In this document: positions 12,099 to 24,752 of the stretch, in pieces
Numbering within the stretch: the stretch's first letter is position 1
Layout: every line of letters starts with the position of its first letter
Assembly (NCBI GenBank): GCA_021234535.1
Contig: CM037835.1
Location: 6,262,001-6,326,000, forward strand
Direction: 5' to 3'
From: Stichopus chloronotus
Lineage: Eukaryota > Echinodermata > Holothuroidea > Aspidochirotida > Stichopodidae
DNA: 64,000 nucleotides
Program-made: the position numbers and the translations under genes
Notes under the pieces: generated by a model
What the model saw: only the letters and a program-made list of their open reading frames with translations
What the model was told of the DNA's origin: nothing
Database searches by the model: none

Positions 12099-12200
12099 AT
12101 TGACTGGCATTCGCTACTAAGGATTTACAGTATACATCTTTCTGAGTGACCCATTATGTTTCACTTATATTTCGCCATGTGTTAAATTGGCATTTGTAAA
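12099..12200 (+). repeat. Right member of the diverged direct-repeat pair
   Basis: Matches 10603-10700 with substitutions and small indels. It begins immediately after the A-rich tail of the 145-bp array, so it marks the junction of that array with older sequence. Confidence 0.6.
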
Positions 12201-13201
12201 ACATGTGAGCCACCATACTGCTGAAATTTCGCTGAAGGAACTCAACATCCATCACTTAGTGCTAATTAAAATTCATGGTAGAAATGGTAATCAATACTTT
12301 TCATTGTGAAGTCATAGGTATGTGCCAATAGGAATGCAGAAGGCATGTCATTGTACATGCATGTACCTATTGGTGGCAACCTGGATGAGTGGATGACAGT
12401 GATGAAAGAGATAGTCCACCTCTCATTCCTATCACTTTACCTCACAGTCTCCTTCCTCTCCCACTATTTAATGAGTATCCACATTGTATGAAGCAGTCTG
12501 GCTATTGGTATCAGAAACAGCTTTCAAATCATATTTTGCACTCTAGCCACTGTCACCACCAGTTGCCTTCTTTTTCCCAATGCCACACAATTTCCCTGCC
12601 ACCAGACAATTAACATTCTTCAGCTATCAAGACCATTGCATGTGCTAAGATTAAAATTCTAGTATATAGTGGTCACCTACTGTAGCTATTTCACCCATGG
12701 CTAGTAACTGTAACTTCATAGTATGCTATCCCTGAATTATTAACCATGTATACATACTGAAATGTTGACATAATGCAGCAACATGTCATGCCATTTTCAT
12801 ATCTTCCAATATGTACCACAATGTAAACAACCTCGCAGATTATGTCACTGATTAAATGCCGCAACGTCTGTACAGCATACCTCATTAAAAGTTGCTAAAA
12901 ATTTTGGCAATGATGTATCTGAGTCGTAAAATAATTTAAAATAGTTCACTACTGATGCAAGACGCAAAGGTCATAACATCAGACAAGAAGCAAGGAAAGT
13001 CTCTCTGATAAATACAAAATTCAAGGACCGTTAGATGTATTTTTCACAGATGGGAGGCGGTTCAGCTGAATCTACGGTATGTCTTGCTTACTGAAATTTG
13101 GAAGTTAAATATTTTGAAGAACACTGACATTTTGAGGATACTTAAACATAAATCCCAGACCATCTGCTCTTCATACATTCCTTGTTGGTAGTATCATTTT
13201 T

Positions 13202-13925
13202 CTAACACGTATACCCCCAAAACACCTGCAAACTAGGAGTTGGAGGCGGGCAAGTTCGACGGCTATGGTTGCGGCGCTGAGATAGGCCGGAGGACGGCCC
13301 TGGCGAAGGCTTTGTCGGCGTGTTCGTGAGATAGCATGAAACAAAGGAGGACGGTGTTTTCCATGCAGCCGAGGTGAGGATGTCCTCTAGGGGCACGTCA
13401 CGGAACCATGTGGTGGAAGTGGCGTGCCCGCATACGTCGTGTTCCCAGACGTGTTCGGTTGGGCCGGCGTGGGGCCAAATTAACGAGGCTATCCACCGCG
13501 AGAGGGTCTCCTTGGAGGCCGGCGTGAACGGGCGCCGTGGGAGTATGAAGAGCCGGTCCGAAGTGTGAATGTTCTTGGTACACTCAATATACCATTTGAG
13601 GGCACGGACCGGGCAACGCAGCCTGCCCTCCGCGACCGAGGAAGTATTGCTAAGTTTCCGTAGCTTGATCGCTCCCGGAGTAAAGGAGAGCGTTTGATTC
13701 TTGGCCAGGAATCGCGGGTCTGGGAGGAGGCGGACCCCAGCGGGTTCTAAGCAATTGAAGCCCGCCTGGAGTGTAAGTGCGTGAAGTGAGGCTCGGCGCC
13801 AGGCCGAGGCTGCGGCCACAAGGAATAAAGTATTCACCTTCAGGAGGTCCAGCGGAGCATTGTGTAGCGGCTCGAACGGAGGTTTGGCGAATTTATCAAG
13901 GACAGCGTAGAAGGACCAGGACGGT
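13202..13925 (-). pseudogene. DIRS tyrosine recombinase, 5'-truncated and catalytically impaired
   Basis: The frame enters from the gag side without its own start: FAKPPFEPLHNAPLDLL, then TLFLVAAASAWRRASLHALT, carrying the first conserved Arg of the recombinase fold. Then come RFLAKNQTLSF, the CPVRALKWYI block typical of DIRS recombinases, and TLSRWIASLIW. The catalytic box reads HDVCGHATS; the family has Arg where this copy has Cys, a change consistent with CpG-to-TpG decay of CGC. The last box, AAWKTPSSFVSCYLT, keeps the tyrosine nucleophile. These enzymes integrate the circular DNA intermediate without an integrase. The lost arginine, the missing start and the missing polymerase make this a relic. 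Confidence 0.8.
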
Positions 13926-14805
13926 GGTGCAAGAAGACCAATCCGAGGAGTCTAACACCTGGTCGTGCCTGGTAGTCGTGGCCTTGACCGATATGCGAGC
14001 GAACTGGTCAAACACGCTGGGAACTACCAGATCTAGCAACGTAATCCCCGCATCTGCTCGGGAGATGCCCGCTGTTTGGGCTTGAGAAAAGGAGTGGTTG
14101 AGGAGCTCCACGAAGAGGAGGAGGGCCGAGGCGTACTTCATTCCATCTCTTGACACTCTGTCGACGTTATACATGCTCGTTTCGAGGCGACACGAATTCT
14201 TGTCCCAGAACCTGTCGCGCGCATCAAGGGTCCCAGCCGCGCACAACCGCTCCCGAATCCGTGCGGGGATGTGCGGCACGGAAAATAGGTTGACCCGATC
14301 CGCCTCCTCGACATGAAAAGCTTGAGCTACATTCCGTTGGAAAGCAGACCATTGCTGGGCTGATGCAAGGGATTGAAAACGCTGGTCGCATTCCGCGTCT
14401 ACCGGAATGGACACGCGCAGTGCCGAGGACGCCGCATGGAGCGTACGCCGAGAGGCCGAAGCCTCCGCCACATCTCAAGACCGTGGCCGCACGTTCGAAG
14501 GCATCTGTAGAGATGTCCGTGCCTAAGAGGGGTTCATCGTCTTCCCCTTCGGAAAGGGGCTCGCCGAGATCACGCGGTTGCGAAACGGTCGCTGGTGTGT
14601 CACGCGACGCTTCGCTACGAAATACAAGGTCGACATCTTGCGACGGTGAGACCGAATGGTGCGCCGGTTCGGTGGCGGGGGCCGACGGGCCCTGCGGGGC
14701 TGTAGGAGCTCGATCTGCCAAAAGGCATTCCAAAAGGTCTTTGACTTGCCCGAGGACAGCGTCTTGCCCGCCTTGATTCGGGGTGCGTTTACTACAGTAA
14801 TGCAT
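13926..14805 (-). pseudogene. DIRS gag-like protein, frameshifted and cut short
   Basis: The N-terminal frame starts at about 14805 with an acidic, proline-rich stretch (LSEGEDDEPLLGTDISTDAF) and runs to about 14475. There the coding sense moves to another frame that reads through VSIPVDAECDQRFQSLASAQ and a well-preserved middle (DQFARISVKATTTRHDQVLD) to about 13926. The switch at 14470-14476 needs a net one-base gain or two-base loss. The protein then ends abruptly where the recombinase segment begins. The order and the RHDQVLD-type block match the first open frame of DIRS-type elements. The product would package the element's RNA; it is not functional here. Confidence 0.7.
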
Positions 14806-16029
14806 GGGTTATATGAAGTGAGGGAGTACGCGCTGTGAATTTGAGATGCTAAATGATGCAAAATATGTACTAGTGATTTCTCTTTTCTAGCTCTATTTGA
14901 AATGGCAGTAGCCTATTGTCAACTTTTTTCGAAGGAGCAGAGATTTATAGGGGGCGGGCACTTTCTTAAGTCACTTTTTCAGGGGGTGGCAATTTTCCCT
15001 TAAACACTTAGTGGAGAGCATTTCTATTCTTTGAAAGAAGAAAAGAGGATCATATCGGAAGAGGATGGAAAATTAGGAAGGAGGATCAAATCTAGAGTAC
15101 TTATTCCACAGAAGGAGAATCGATAGAAGCACTTACAACTTGTGGAAACATTAAATAGGCTTTCAGCAGAGGCTCTCCATTCTCTATACACAAACAGACT
15201 GACATTTGTCTAGCTGCAAACTATAGAAAGGCTGAGTCAACAGAAGCAGCAATATAACTGACAATCAAGACAATTAATGTACTCTCCACAAGCACAAACA
15301 GACTTGAGGCTTTAACGATCCTTGTAAAAGATTAAACATAATCCCATATGAAAAATGAACTTATGCAAAATAAACACAGCATATTAATCTGTACAAGACT
15401 GTCAGGAACTATTAGTCCCTGATATCGGAACTATGCAAAAGTCACATATCCATAAAATTCTGTCAGGAACTGTCTGTCTACTTGCTTACAGTCTTCAGTT
15501 GAAAACAAGGCTTCACCACTAAAGTTACGGTACTCTCCTTGAGGCCGACACAACTGATTGGAAACTCACTGAAGGAGAGACTTAACCTAATTCAAAGTAA
15601 CATTCTGGGCTTTATATTTTGACTTGATTCCAGTCAGTATAATCATCAAGCAAACCATTTTGCACGTTATGCACTCATAAGTTCTCCTTATATGAGAAGA
15701 ACTGGGTTCCAGAGAAGCCCCGGAGAGGGATTGCAAGTTCAGTACCAACACAAATTTTTTTAACATGAAAATTCCCATACAGAAACTTATATCACGGTAC
15801 AGAAATTTCTAGTAAAAGGTTTACATGGTGCAGAACTTTGCATAAGAGCAATGGACATTGGATACTTTCTCAGCTGGGAGAGGTGAGAGGATTAGAAGCA
15901 GAGGACATTCCAAATTCCTTTCATAATTGAGAGGAAGTGAACATTTTTTTCTTAAATGGTTGAGGATATTTAGAATAATTTTGGTACTGCATTTCGTCAA
16001 CTTTTTTAAGTTTATTCCAGTGTTCACAT

Positions 16030-16160
16030 TGAGGGATCAAATTTGGGAGAGAAATCCCAATCTAAAAAAAATTTGGGAGGGATTTTCAAAATCAAGGAGG
16101 GAGTTGCCACTTGTTAAAGATTCTGTTGCAATTTACTGTGTATATTTATAATTGTAGCTA
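16030..16160 (+). repeat. Uninterrupted copy of the repeat split at 7208-7610
   Basis: Carries GGGATCAAATTTGGGAGAGA, TTTGGGAGGGATTTTCAAAA and GGAGGGAGTTGCC, then TTGTTAAAGATTCTG and TTGCAATTTACTGTGTATAT. The single TTAA at about 16116-16119 is where the other copy holds a 257-bp insertion. It serves as an empty-site control. Confidence 0.65.
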
Positions 16161-16342
16161 GCTTCTCAGTCATTGATTTGTTCTCCACGTCCTTTTTAGG
16201 GTATATACCTACTGAACAAACTATTTTTTCCCTTATCACTACAATTCTGCATGCTTCCCTTAATTGATACCTGTGTCTGTATATTGTAAGTTGATGTTAT
16301 GGTAATTAGATGTTAAATCTGAGCATAAATTGGAAGGATATT

Positions 16343-16361
16343 GGAGAGAGAGAGAGAGAGA
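16343..16361 (+). repeat. (GA)n microsatellite
   Basis: Nine perfect GA dinucleotides in an AT-rich intron. No other feature nearby. Confidence 0.9.
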
Positions 16362-18929
16362 ATACCAATGTCAAATGTTTCAACATAATTACTTACCCAG
16401 GAATGTAATATTTCAACGAAACTTTGACAACAAAAAATACCTGCCATTGATCAGAATTAAAGTTTAATGCACTCAGTCCCTGAACATGGAAAGAGGTCTA
16501 TGGCTCATGAAATCATCATGACATGCACAACACCAGGTGGATTGATTGGTAGCTGACACCATACTGAACCAACAAAACAGTATATATGATTTTGACCACA
16601 AATACAATGGTTTCCAAAGATCTCTAAATTTTAACCTCAAGTAATCTGGCTCCAAGGTCTTTGAAAAAAATGATGAAAGTAGTCACTATTCAGTAAATCC
16701 AGAGACAAAGAAGTATATAGGAAAGAAGTATATAGCTCCAGTACATCTGATGGAAGAAGAATGACAACCATTGTTTTACTTCTGTTCCATGTGCTAGTCA
16801 TTTGGGGAGGGTTGGTATCTCCCTCTCAGGATGCAGTGATGACATGTGTAGTTGAATTAGTACACAGGACAGCAGACAGAGAACATTAATCACCATGCAT
16901 GATAGATCATGGTACACCCAAATTCCTTTAGAATGATAAGATCTGGCACATAGAAGATACATAATTGACATCAGCTATTCCTGTCCCCCAAGAAGCCATA
17001 AACTATTCAGCATATGACCACATGGTGCGCTACGATTATCCTTCATACAACTTGAGAGGTTGAGGAACCTCACTCACTTTTGATGATTTTCTTTTTTGAT
17101 TTTCTATTTTTTTTTTTCTTCCTGAACTGCTAAAACTATTAAGAAATATGTGATCATTAACAACAGCATTGTTTCAAGAACTGCAGAGCAAAATTAAGGG
17201 AATCTCACGGTCAATACCATACAGAAGGCATACTCTGGAGTCTGGACTAATAATAACAATCCTTTGAAAAGAGGAGCATGATCTCAAAAGAAGTTGACAT
17301 TGATACAAAATGGCTAATTATGATGAAAGTTTATTGGTAAAAACTATACCACCTCAATCATATAATTAGTTTATTACAGACTTTGGTTAATTAAACTGTT
17401 TGCATATCATCATTGCACACTTTACTTTCCCCATTTGATACATGAAACCTGAACTACTTGATACATTCAGCTGTGAGCAGGGGGGGAAGCATATTCATAG
17501 GGCATGGTAGCTAGGCTGTATATCAGACAATGTGGGTGTGTTTGCTGAAGATTGTGATGCAAATCATTTAACCAACACCTCGAGCTTGAATTTCTCTAAA
17601 CCAGGAGGCTGAGTCCAAATTGTAAATAGCCTGCATTGTTCATCGTCATTTACTTTTCACATCAAGTGACTATTGCAATTTTTCTGGTTCAAGGAACTTC
17701 CCATTTTGATCAACAAATTGCTTCCACTAAGAACGAAGTTGTTTTAATACTCACCGAACGTCTGTAAGAAGGACTACCTAGTTAAGGATAAGAGATTTAA
17801 GAATGAGTGAGTACTGCACATGCCTAGGAAGGTCACTTAAGCTGTTTACACCTGGATAGGTGAGCTAATCCTGAGCCACCTCAGATCACTGTGGAGTCTG
17901 CAAACAGTCACATTTAAGGATGCAAGAGGGATTGGAGAAATCCTGAAAGGAGGATTATCATTAAGAATGCATGTGGACTTAGGAGTACAAGTATGTAAGC
18001 GCCCACATTACACTACGTGAATTACGGTTATCGCCCTTGCAGACTTGAAGTACAGGTGCATTCTTTAGTGGGAACAAGACCCTCGAGTAAGATATCAATT
18101 TTCCTGTTTAGAAGTGTTGCACAACTGTTGTTTTTCAAGAAATATCTTGCCAGTGCAATATCAACAGCTTTGTAGAAAATAAGAACTAATGCAAACAGAC
18201 ACACACAAAATCTGTTTGCAAAGACTCAATCAATTTGATGGTCCAGTAGCCAAGTCTGGGGTAAAGTTTACAAATAACATTCAACTAGTTCAACTCAACT
18301 TGATCTGCGAAATTTAATTTAGTGTAAACTTTGTACGAACACCGTATAGCTATTAAAGGCCATAATTGCAGCAAGTAAAGGCTCTAGGAAAGTTTTTAAA
18401 GTTGTTTATGTAATTTTTCTGCATTTTTATGCAATGACCACACAATGACCTCACCAACAACAAAAGAAAAAAACATCAGCATCTTACTTTTCATCACTAA
18501 ATATTCCTAATTCAAAACAAATCAGTCCCTGGTCTTCTGAATTTTAGCTGCAATATTTACTTCCATTTGCAAGCCAGGCACTATGAAAAGCAATGGTCAA
18601 TGATGAATAAAAAAACAACAACAAGATAGAAGCAAAAACTGAAGAAATTAACCACCACTATAAGGTAAATTGAATAGGCCTAGATTAATAAGAAGGTGGA
18701 GATCACACCTGAGCATTTGAAGTATCAGGCAAGTAAACTCTGCAAGTAACGATTTCATGATTCTTGGACTATTTGATCAAGAAGCTACTGGCTAGATCTT
18801 TCTTTGTCCCTCAACGGAATGTTAGCTGCTCTGCAAAGATAGTGGCAACAGCAGTATACACCTAAGCTACAGAGTACAGTTGTCACTATGTATGCAGTGA
18901 GCAAATGCACAAAAGACAGGCCCTTTTCC

Positions 18930-19100
18930 AGGAGGGGGGTTCAGGGGATTTGGACGAACCCTCTCCACAAGATCTGGAGTTCGGCTCAGCCTATGATTGA
19001 AGGCCTATGTAATTTGTTGGTCATAATTGTTGGTAAAATCTTCCATTTGTCATAAAATCGAGCCCCCCTCCCCACTGAAAAAGCGGCGTACCGGCCTGAG
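18930..19100. mobile_element. Transposon fragment, family unknown
   Basis: A CpG-bearing patch in AT-rich surroundings. It holds GGAGGGGGGTTCAGGGG, GGACGAACCCTCTCCACAAG, a C-rich AGCCCCCCTCCCC and AAAAGCGGCGTACCGGCCTG. The composition is that of dispersed non-autonomous elements. I see no clear terminal repeats or target duplication. Confidence 0.35.
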
Positions 19101-19149
19101 AGATGTCATATCAATGCCACTACTAACTCAGATCTTGCTCACAGTAGAG

Positions 19150-19930
19150 ACCAGCGAGGGTCGACTCATTAATCCAAAGGATCGTTATTACAAAGGCTCG
19201 TTATTCCTAAAAAAAAAAATTCTGATAATTTTTCTGATGGGTTGTCAATGTCACTCTGAATTGTCACTAATTGTTCCAAAACGATCACAAACAATAATTA
19301 CTCTGAACCCTGAGACGTTGTTATAAATTCCAAACATGTATGAGGTTCATTATTCGGACAGATCATTATTCTGAATTGAACGTGAGGGTCATTATCAGTG
19401 TGTTCCCTTGGTTCAAGTTATAGTCCCCTTGAACAACTAGCTTACTGTTACTGCAAATTCACTGTAAAGTCACAAAAGTTCACAGAAAATAGAATTACAC
19501 AATGGTCTGATTGGTTGAAAAAAAAACATGTCCTGTAGGTTCATGAAATGTCAAATGGGTCCAGAATATATCATCCCATTGGTCATTGATCATAATACTC
19601 AATTCCAACTCTATACCCTGACAACAGTGTTGAAGTTTACCAGTAATCTTGGCATAGTAGATAGGAATGCATATGTGATGCTGAGACAGGTAAGGCAGCA
19701 TAATGTGAATAAAATAAATGCGGGATTCAAGGAAAAAGAGAAGCCCCTTTGAAATAATAACCTCTGCCATAGATTTGGAATAACAACCCTTCAAAATTAT
19801 ATGGACCTTTGGAACAATTCAGAATAATGACCCTTTAGAAAAACAACTCTTTAGATAAAAGAGCCTTCAGAAAAACATCTAATTATTTCCAATTAAGAAT
19901 ATTGACCATTCAGAATAATGGACTACAACC
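19150..19930. repeat. Foldback-like arms made of short GAATAATGACC units
   Basis: The left arm (about 19165-19400) contains several copies of the reverse-complement unit: ATCGTTATTACAAAGG, CTCGTTATTCC, TTCATTATTCGG, ATCATTATTCTGAA and GGGTCATTATCAG. The right arm (about 19750-19925) contains the forward unit: GGAATAACAACCCTTC, AGAATAATGACCCTTTAG and CAGAATAATGG. About 330 bp of unrelated sequence separates them. Opposed arms of short degenerate units are the layout of foldback elements. The 99-codon frames overlapping it are chance frames. Confidence 0.5.
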
Positions 19931-22900
19931 ACAACTAGAGAACATTAGACAGAAAGCAATTAAAAGTCTAAAAAATTTTTTTAAAAAAATCAAAAATCTA
20001 TTTACTTAGCAAGCACCTGTACATCTGGTAATCCACCAATCATCAACATATCAATCACCACAAAACACATGATAGCGGAATGCCACGATGACGAGAAATG
20101 GCATGAAGTTAAAACTTTAGAGCTAAGTTGATGCTTGTAATGTAATGCTTGTAATGTAATGCAATGTAAGCAGCACTATATTCAGAGTAAATTTACGAAA
20201 GAAAAACTTGATTTTGACTCCTAACATTTGGGACTTAATTAAGACATCATGTAGGGTCATCGAGAGTTATCATGACAACTTGCCATACAGTGGCTGATGA
20301 AAGTCATTAGTTGCTGATTCCACAAATGTAGTCAGATAATCAGGAACACAAATTCCCTTTTCTGCGTACAGTGCCTCTGTGCATGCGAGTGCATGCGGGG
20401 TTGTGGTGATTCATTGTACATTTATCCTGCACTACAGGAAGCCCTGACATGTCTGCAAATCACCATGATGTTGCTGCTTTCACATATTTCCACCACAACA
20501 TCACTGTGTGAATACACAAACAGGATGCCAAAAAATGGTATTTCAGGAATAACTTGTGGGGCAGAAATTGCTTGAACAGTCCTAATACATTGTATTCAAG
20601 TTTATCTGACTGATTGGGACAGAAGTTCCAAAAGGCACGCAGTACAACACAAAGTTTCTGCACTGACATCCGCCAAAGTCATGTTGTACAGTACTTACTA
20701 TCCCACAGTTGTCATGATATATTAAGTTTCATTCTTAAATGTGTTTTGGACATGATTCTCTCAGTCATAACAAATAAACATGACTGAAATGTTCTTTTAT
20801 GCTTCGTGAGACACTGCAGCTCTCCCAACTTAACCGTTTACCCAACACACCTTCATTAATCACCGTCAATATCAATGTTGTAACTGGGGCCACTATAGCA
20901 GTTCCAGTGTATCTAGTGTCTTCTAACATAAAATGTCCATCAGTCCAAAAAAAGAGAGTGCCCTAGCGAGGTGATTTCAGTCATCACTCTACCAAAACCC
21001 ACATAATCATAGTTAGATTGATAGTTAGATTGATGTTATGAGTCATAAGTGTTCAGACAGAGAGACAAACATTTATGGGCGACCTCACCATGTGGGTAAA
21101 AAGATAAATGTACTATTCAGATTTGATATGGGAGATGAAAAGCTGCCATGGGGCTTCCAATTACTAGATCAAAGGGCAACACATTCGCAAATGCGCTGAA
21201 GACAGACAATATATTAAAGCAGTTTTAATCTGATAAGGATAACAGTTAAATATAAACTTAAAAGGTCATAAACTGTATTTGCCAAAACTTAAAGCATTGT
21301 ATAACATTGCTAGAATTGTTTTATCTGCTATACTTGTACAAAATTACCTAGAGTGAATACACAAAACTTTTTTCAGACATAAACCCCTGGCCATGTGTAT
21401 AAAAATTAAATGCCTCAGGGAGCACTTTATCAAACATATGTGTAAGAAGAAACTAAATGTGATAATATCACAGCAAGGAGGTGATCATATTGCAACATAA
21501 TTGAGAACTATACATAGACAACCTTTAAAAGTAGAGTGAAAAGTGATCATTCCAGCAGTGGAAGAAATTTGCTATTTTAAGTTCTAACATAATGGATTTC
21601 GAGGAATAGCAGATGGGTGGCAACCTGTGAAGGTCCAGTGATGTGGGGCACATTGCAACACATTTGTCAGTAGCACTGAGGTGCAACCTGACTGGGAAAG
21701 TATGTCAGTGTAATGTGACAAGTAAGGCAGCAATGCAAAAAAAAAAAAACACAGAGCCAACAAAATTTAGCAGAAAAGCATTGTGGTTTTAACAAACGAT
21801 GATTAAGTGGGAAGAAAAGACATTGTAGTTAGCTAGCATTTCCTTATGCCTCTTCTCCTTCCACCTCCTCTCTACACCAGGCCCTCTGACTCTTTGCCAG
21901 TTTTATCCTTTCTCTAATATTCTTTGTAAGGGACATGAATATTTAACTTGGAATTAAGCCTTTCCATGCTCAATCATGCTCTCCCACACTCCTTCCTCCC
22001 CAACATGGGGGTTGTTACACTTACCTTCCTTTTTTGCAATGCTTTGGAAAGTTTTGGGTCTATCACTGGAGTAAAACTGAACCCCATAAAATTTAAGATC
22101 ACTGTACTAAGTCATGTTATTAATTCTACTTCATGAAAGGCTAAGAGTCATAGTATGTGGACTGTATACACTACCATTAGTCCATTACATATCAAACTCG
22201 GAACAAATTCTTGGTTTCCCCCTAAAATCTCCATCATAAACATTGGAAAGAGTTGTTTGTCATACAGTAAAATTCCAGACATTTACCCCCTTTTTCTGCA
22301 AACAAATGAAGGGTCCCAATACAGGTAGCTACAAAGCAAATTCCCCACTACAGCCATGATAGTTAACTACTTTCTGATCATGAATGAAATAAAGAGTGAC
22401 TGGAATGTCTGACAGAAAGAGAGAAAAGATGTCAGAATGTGATGGGTTGGGAAACAACAACTGTGAAAGCAGTTCTTTGAAGTGAGATAACAACTTCAAC
22501 AAAGGACAATGAAGAGAGGATTCCAGGCGTGATTTTCAGTATTATTATGGAGCTCAATGGAGCTTGATACATCAGAAGGTTGTTGTTGCCAACTTGTTGG
22601 GAAATAGAATCCCCCTAGAACAATAAAAGGAGAAAGAGCCTCAAACTGCCTGAGTGGCTATATATGCAAGATACATCACTTGTATTACATGCAGTACAGT
22701 ACTACAGTTGACTAATACTTATAGCAGTGCATTGGCCCGCTCCATCCCAACTATACATGGTACACTGAAAAGTACCTTTTCCAATGTTATCAAAGAATGT
22801 TGTTTGGGATACCATACACCGAAATAGGCTGACTCGAGGACCAAGGTCCCCCACATAGTGTCCACACAACAGAATATAGCTCGTGAATGCACAGTGCACA

Positions 22901-23439
22901 CAGCACAAGTGGATTTGTAAATTTTGGACACAAAACGTCAATAATGTAATCAAGAAACTGCTCCTGTAGCTACAATGTGTTAAAACCAATTTTACAGCAC
23001 TGGCAATGGTATGACCAACTCTTACACATACCATTCACTGCTCTCACTGCATGAGATTTCACTGTACAAGATGACAGATATCATTGACAAAGCCTGCGGT
23101 TAGTTGACTGCAAGTTTATAATTTTGCCTTCCTCTTTTCTACACTATGACCAATAATTTTCCGTTATTCCAAAAAATTTATTTTCAGCTATGGAACATTG
23201 ACAAAAACAAAGAAAACATTGCTTGGTTGCCAATTGTTTGTCAGGCAATGGACTTTCTTTTTTTAAATCATGTTTAGTTTATTACTCAATTTCAGTTTAC
23301 TTTCCTGATCGATCACGTCATTTCACCTATGAAAACAAATACAACATCCGTGGTTATTAAAGAGTCTGGATACAGTACGTGTTTTGTGATAGCTTGATCA
23401 GCTGAACTACTGAGCTGCAAAGTATTTATACTTCTCTTT

Positions 23440-23556
23440 TTCTCCTTTTCCATGCAATCATGTTAATCGTATCACTATTCTATTGTGTATGTCACTGTAC
23501 ACCTGTATTGTTTATTTCTGGAATAAATAAAAGAATAAATTGAATTGAAAAAAAGG
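23440..23556 (+). mobile_element. Possible non-LTR retroelement 3' tail
   Basis: The sequence TTTATTTCTGGAATAAATAA followed by AAGAATAAATTGAATTGAAA resembles the 3' ends of LINE-type elements, with a polyadenylation signal and short A-rich tail repeats. No reverse-transcriptase frame precedes it, so at most a heavily 5'-truncated copy remains. Confidence 0.3.
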
Positions 23557-24706
23557 CATACAACAGTCTAAAGTCAGTTTTGATACCACAACAAGAGCTC
23601 CACTTATCTATTTAGCCGAAACAATTCAGATGACAGACCCCCTCCTACAATGGTCATGCTAGTGACCCCCCAAACAAAAGTCCCTGGGTCCACTGACTCC
23701 ACTCTGGAATCACATGTCAATGTTCTGTTGAATATTGTAACGTTTGGGTCGTACCTCAAGGTACGGCTTTAAACCTTTGGGGAGCAAGAACCATGTCGAA
23801 AGCTTGATTGCTAGACCCGCACAGACAGATACGCTGCATTTATCTGTTTTTTTCACCCCATCTACTACACCTACTTAGCCACAGTAGTAGATATGGTAGC
23901 CTTAAATCCAGTAAGCATACACAGCACATGCTATGCCAATCAAACCCCTCACGTGTCTGCTTAGACTTTTCTTTTCTCTTCCATAGTATCTTAAGGACTT
24001 AAGATAAACAGAGACCTTTGCTCAGGTGTGAGCTAAACAATTTTGTAATGAGTAACCCTATAAAAAATTTGAAACAAATTAAAAGGACTGGTCCCTTGTA
24101 TTAAAGTGTGTAATTAAGCATGAGGTGCATACAATGTTGCCATTGATAGTTGAGGTAGAATAGACTTGTTGTTGATTTTTGAGATATTTAGGTGTTTTTC
24201 TCCATGGATCTTTAATCCAGGAGAAATATAACTGGTATTCAACATATCTTGTCATGACAGTGTAGATTTCTTTGATAACACCTGTGCAGAAGCATGTGCC
24301 GCACACTACAGTTAATGCTGACAAAATTAGGGTACTTGTCCAAAGATTCAAGTACAGTACCAGGAGTTCACGCACAGAGATGAAGGATTGCGAACATTAT
24401 TTTGAGATACCACATCAGTGTTCTACAATTGAAGGTTAAGAATGGCAGCATGCTTCCCCCATCAAACCACACATAAAAGCTGCCACCTTACTGACATTGC
24501 AACCATCCCCTAAAAAATCAAGGCCCACAGAAAAGTTCTGCTCAGTCTGTTAAAAATGTTGACAACAGGCTACTGCCATTTAAATTGGAAGAAGGAATCA
24601 TTTCTAAGGGAAAGCACTTTGCATCATTTAGTATCTCAATTATCAAGAATTTCTGCCCCTCCCCTAAAACCCCTCCCCAGTATCCTAGCTGATCATTTGA
24701 ATCGAG

Positions 24707-24752
24707 GTCAGCCTCAAAGTGTGAAGCCTCAAGTAGCCTCAAAGCCTCAAGG
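24707..24752 (+). repeat. Short GCCTCAA tandem repeat
   Basis: About five copies of an imperfect 8-11-bp unit around GCCTCAA. They sit within a stop-poor plus-strand frame (24556-24834) that is not convincing as a gene. Confidence 0.5.

Larger units (their letters stand above)
13202..14860 (-). mobile_element. Internally deleted DIRS-type tyrosine-recombinase retroelement
   Basis: A block with visibly higher GC than its surroundings and three overlapping minus-strand frames. In element order it has a gag-like region (about 14805 to 13926) followed directly by a tyrosine-recombinase region (about 13925 to 13202). DIRS-type elements normally carry reverse transcriptase and RNase H between gag and recombinase; here that module is missing and the two flanks are abutted. 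I could not define terminal inverted repeats or the internal complementary region. The edges, near 13200 and 14850, are set by where GC and coding potential drop. The element lies inside the large myosin intron and in the same orientation as the gene. Confidence 0.8.

Noticed and set aside
13374..14838. Plus-strand ORFs of 60-137 codons over the DIRS element
   Set aside because: Antisense shadows of the gag and recombinase frames in GC-rich sequence.
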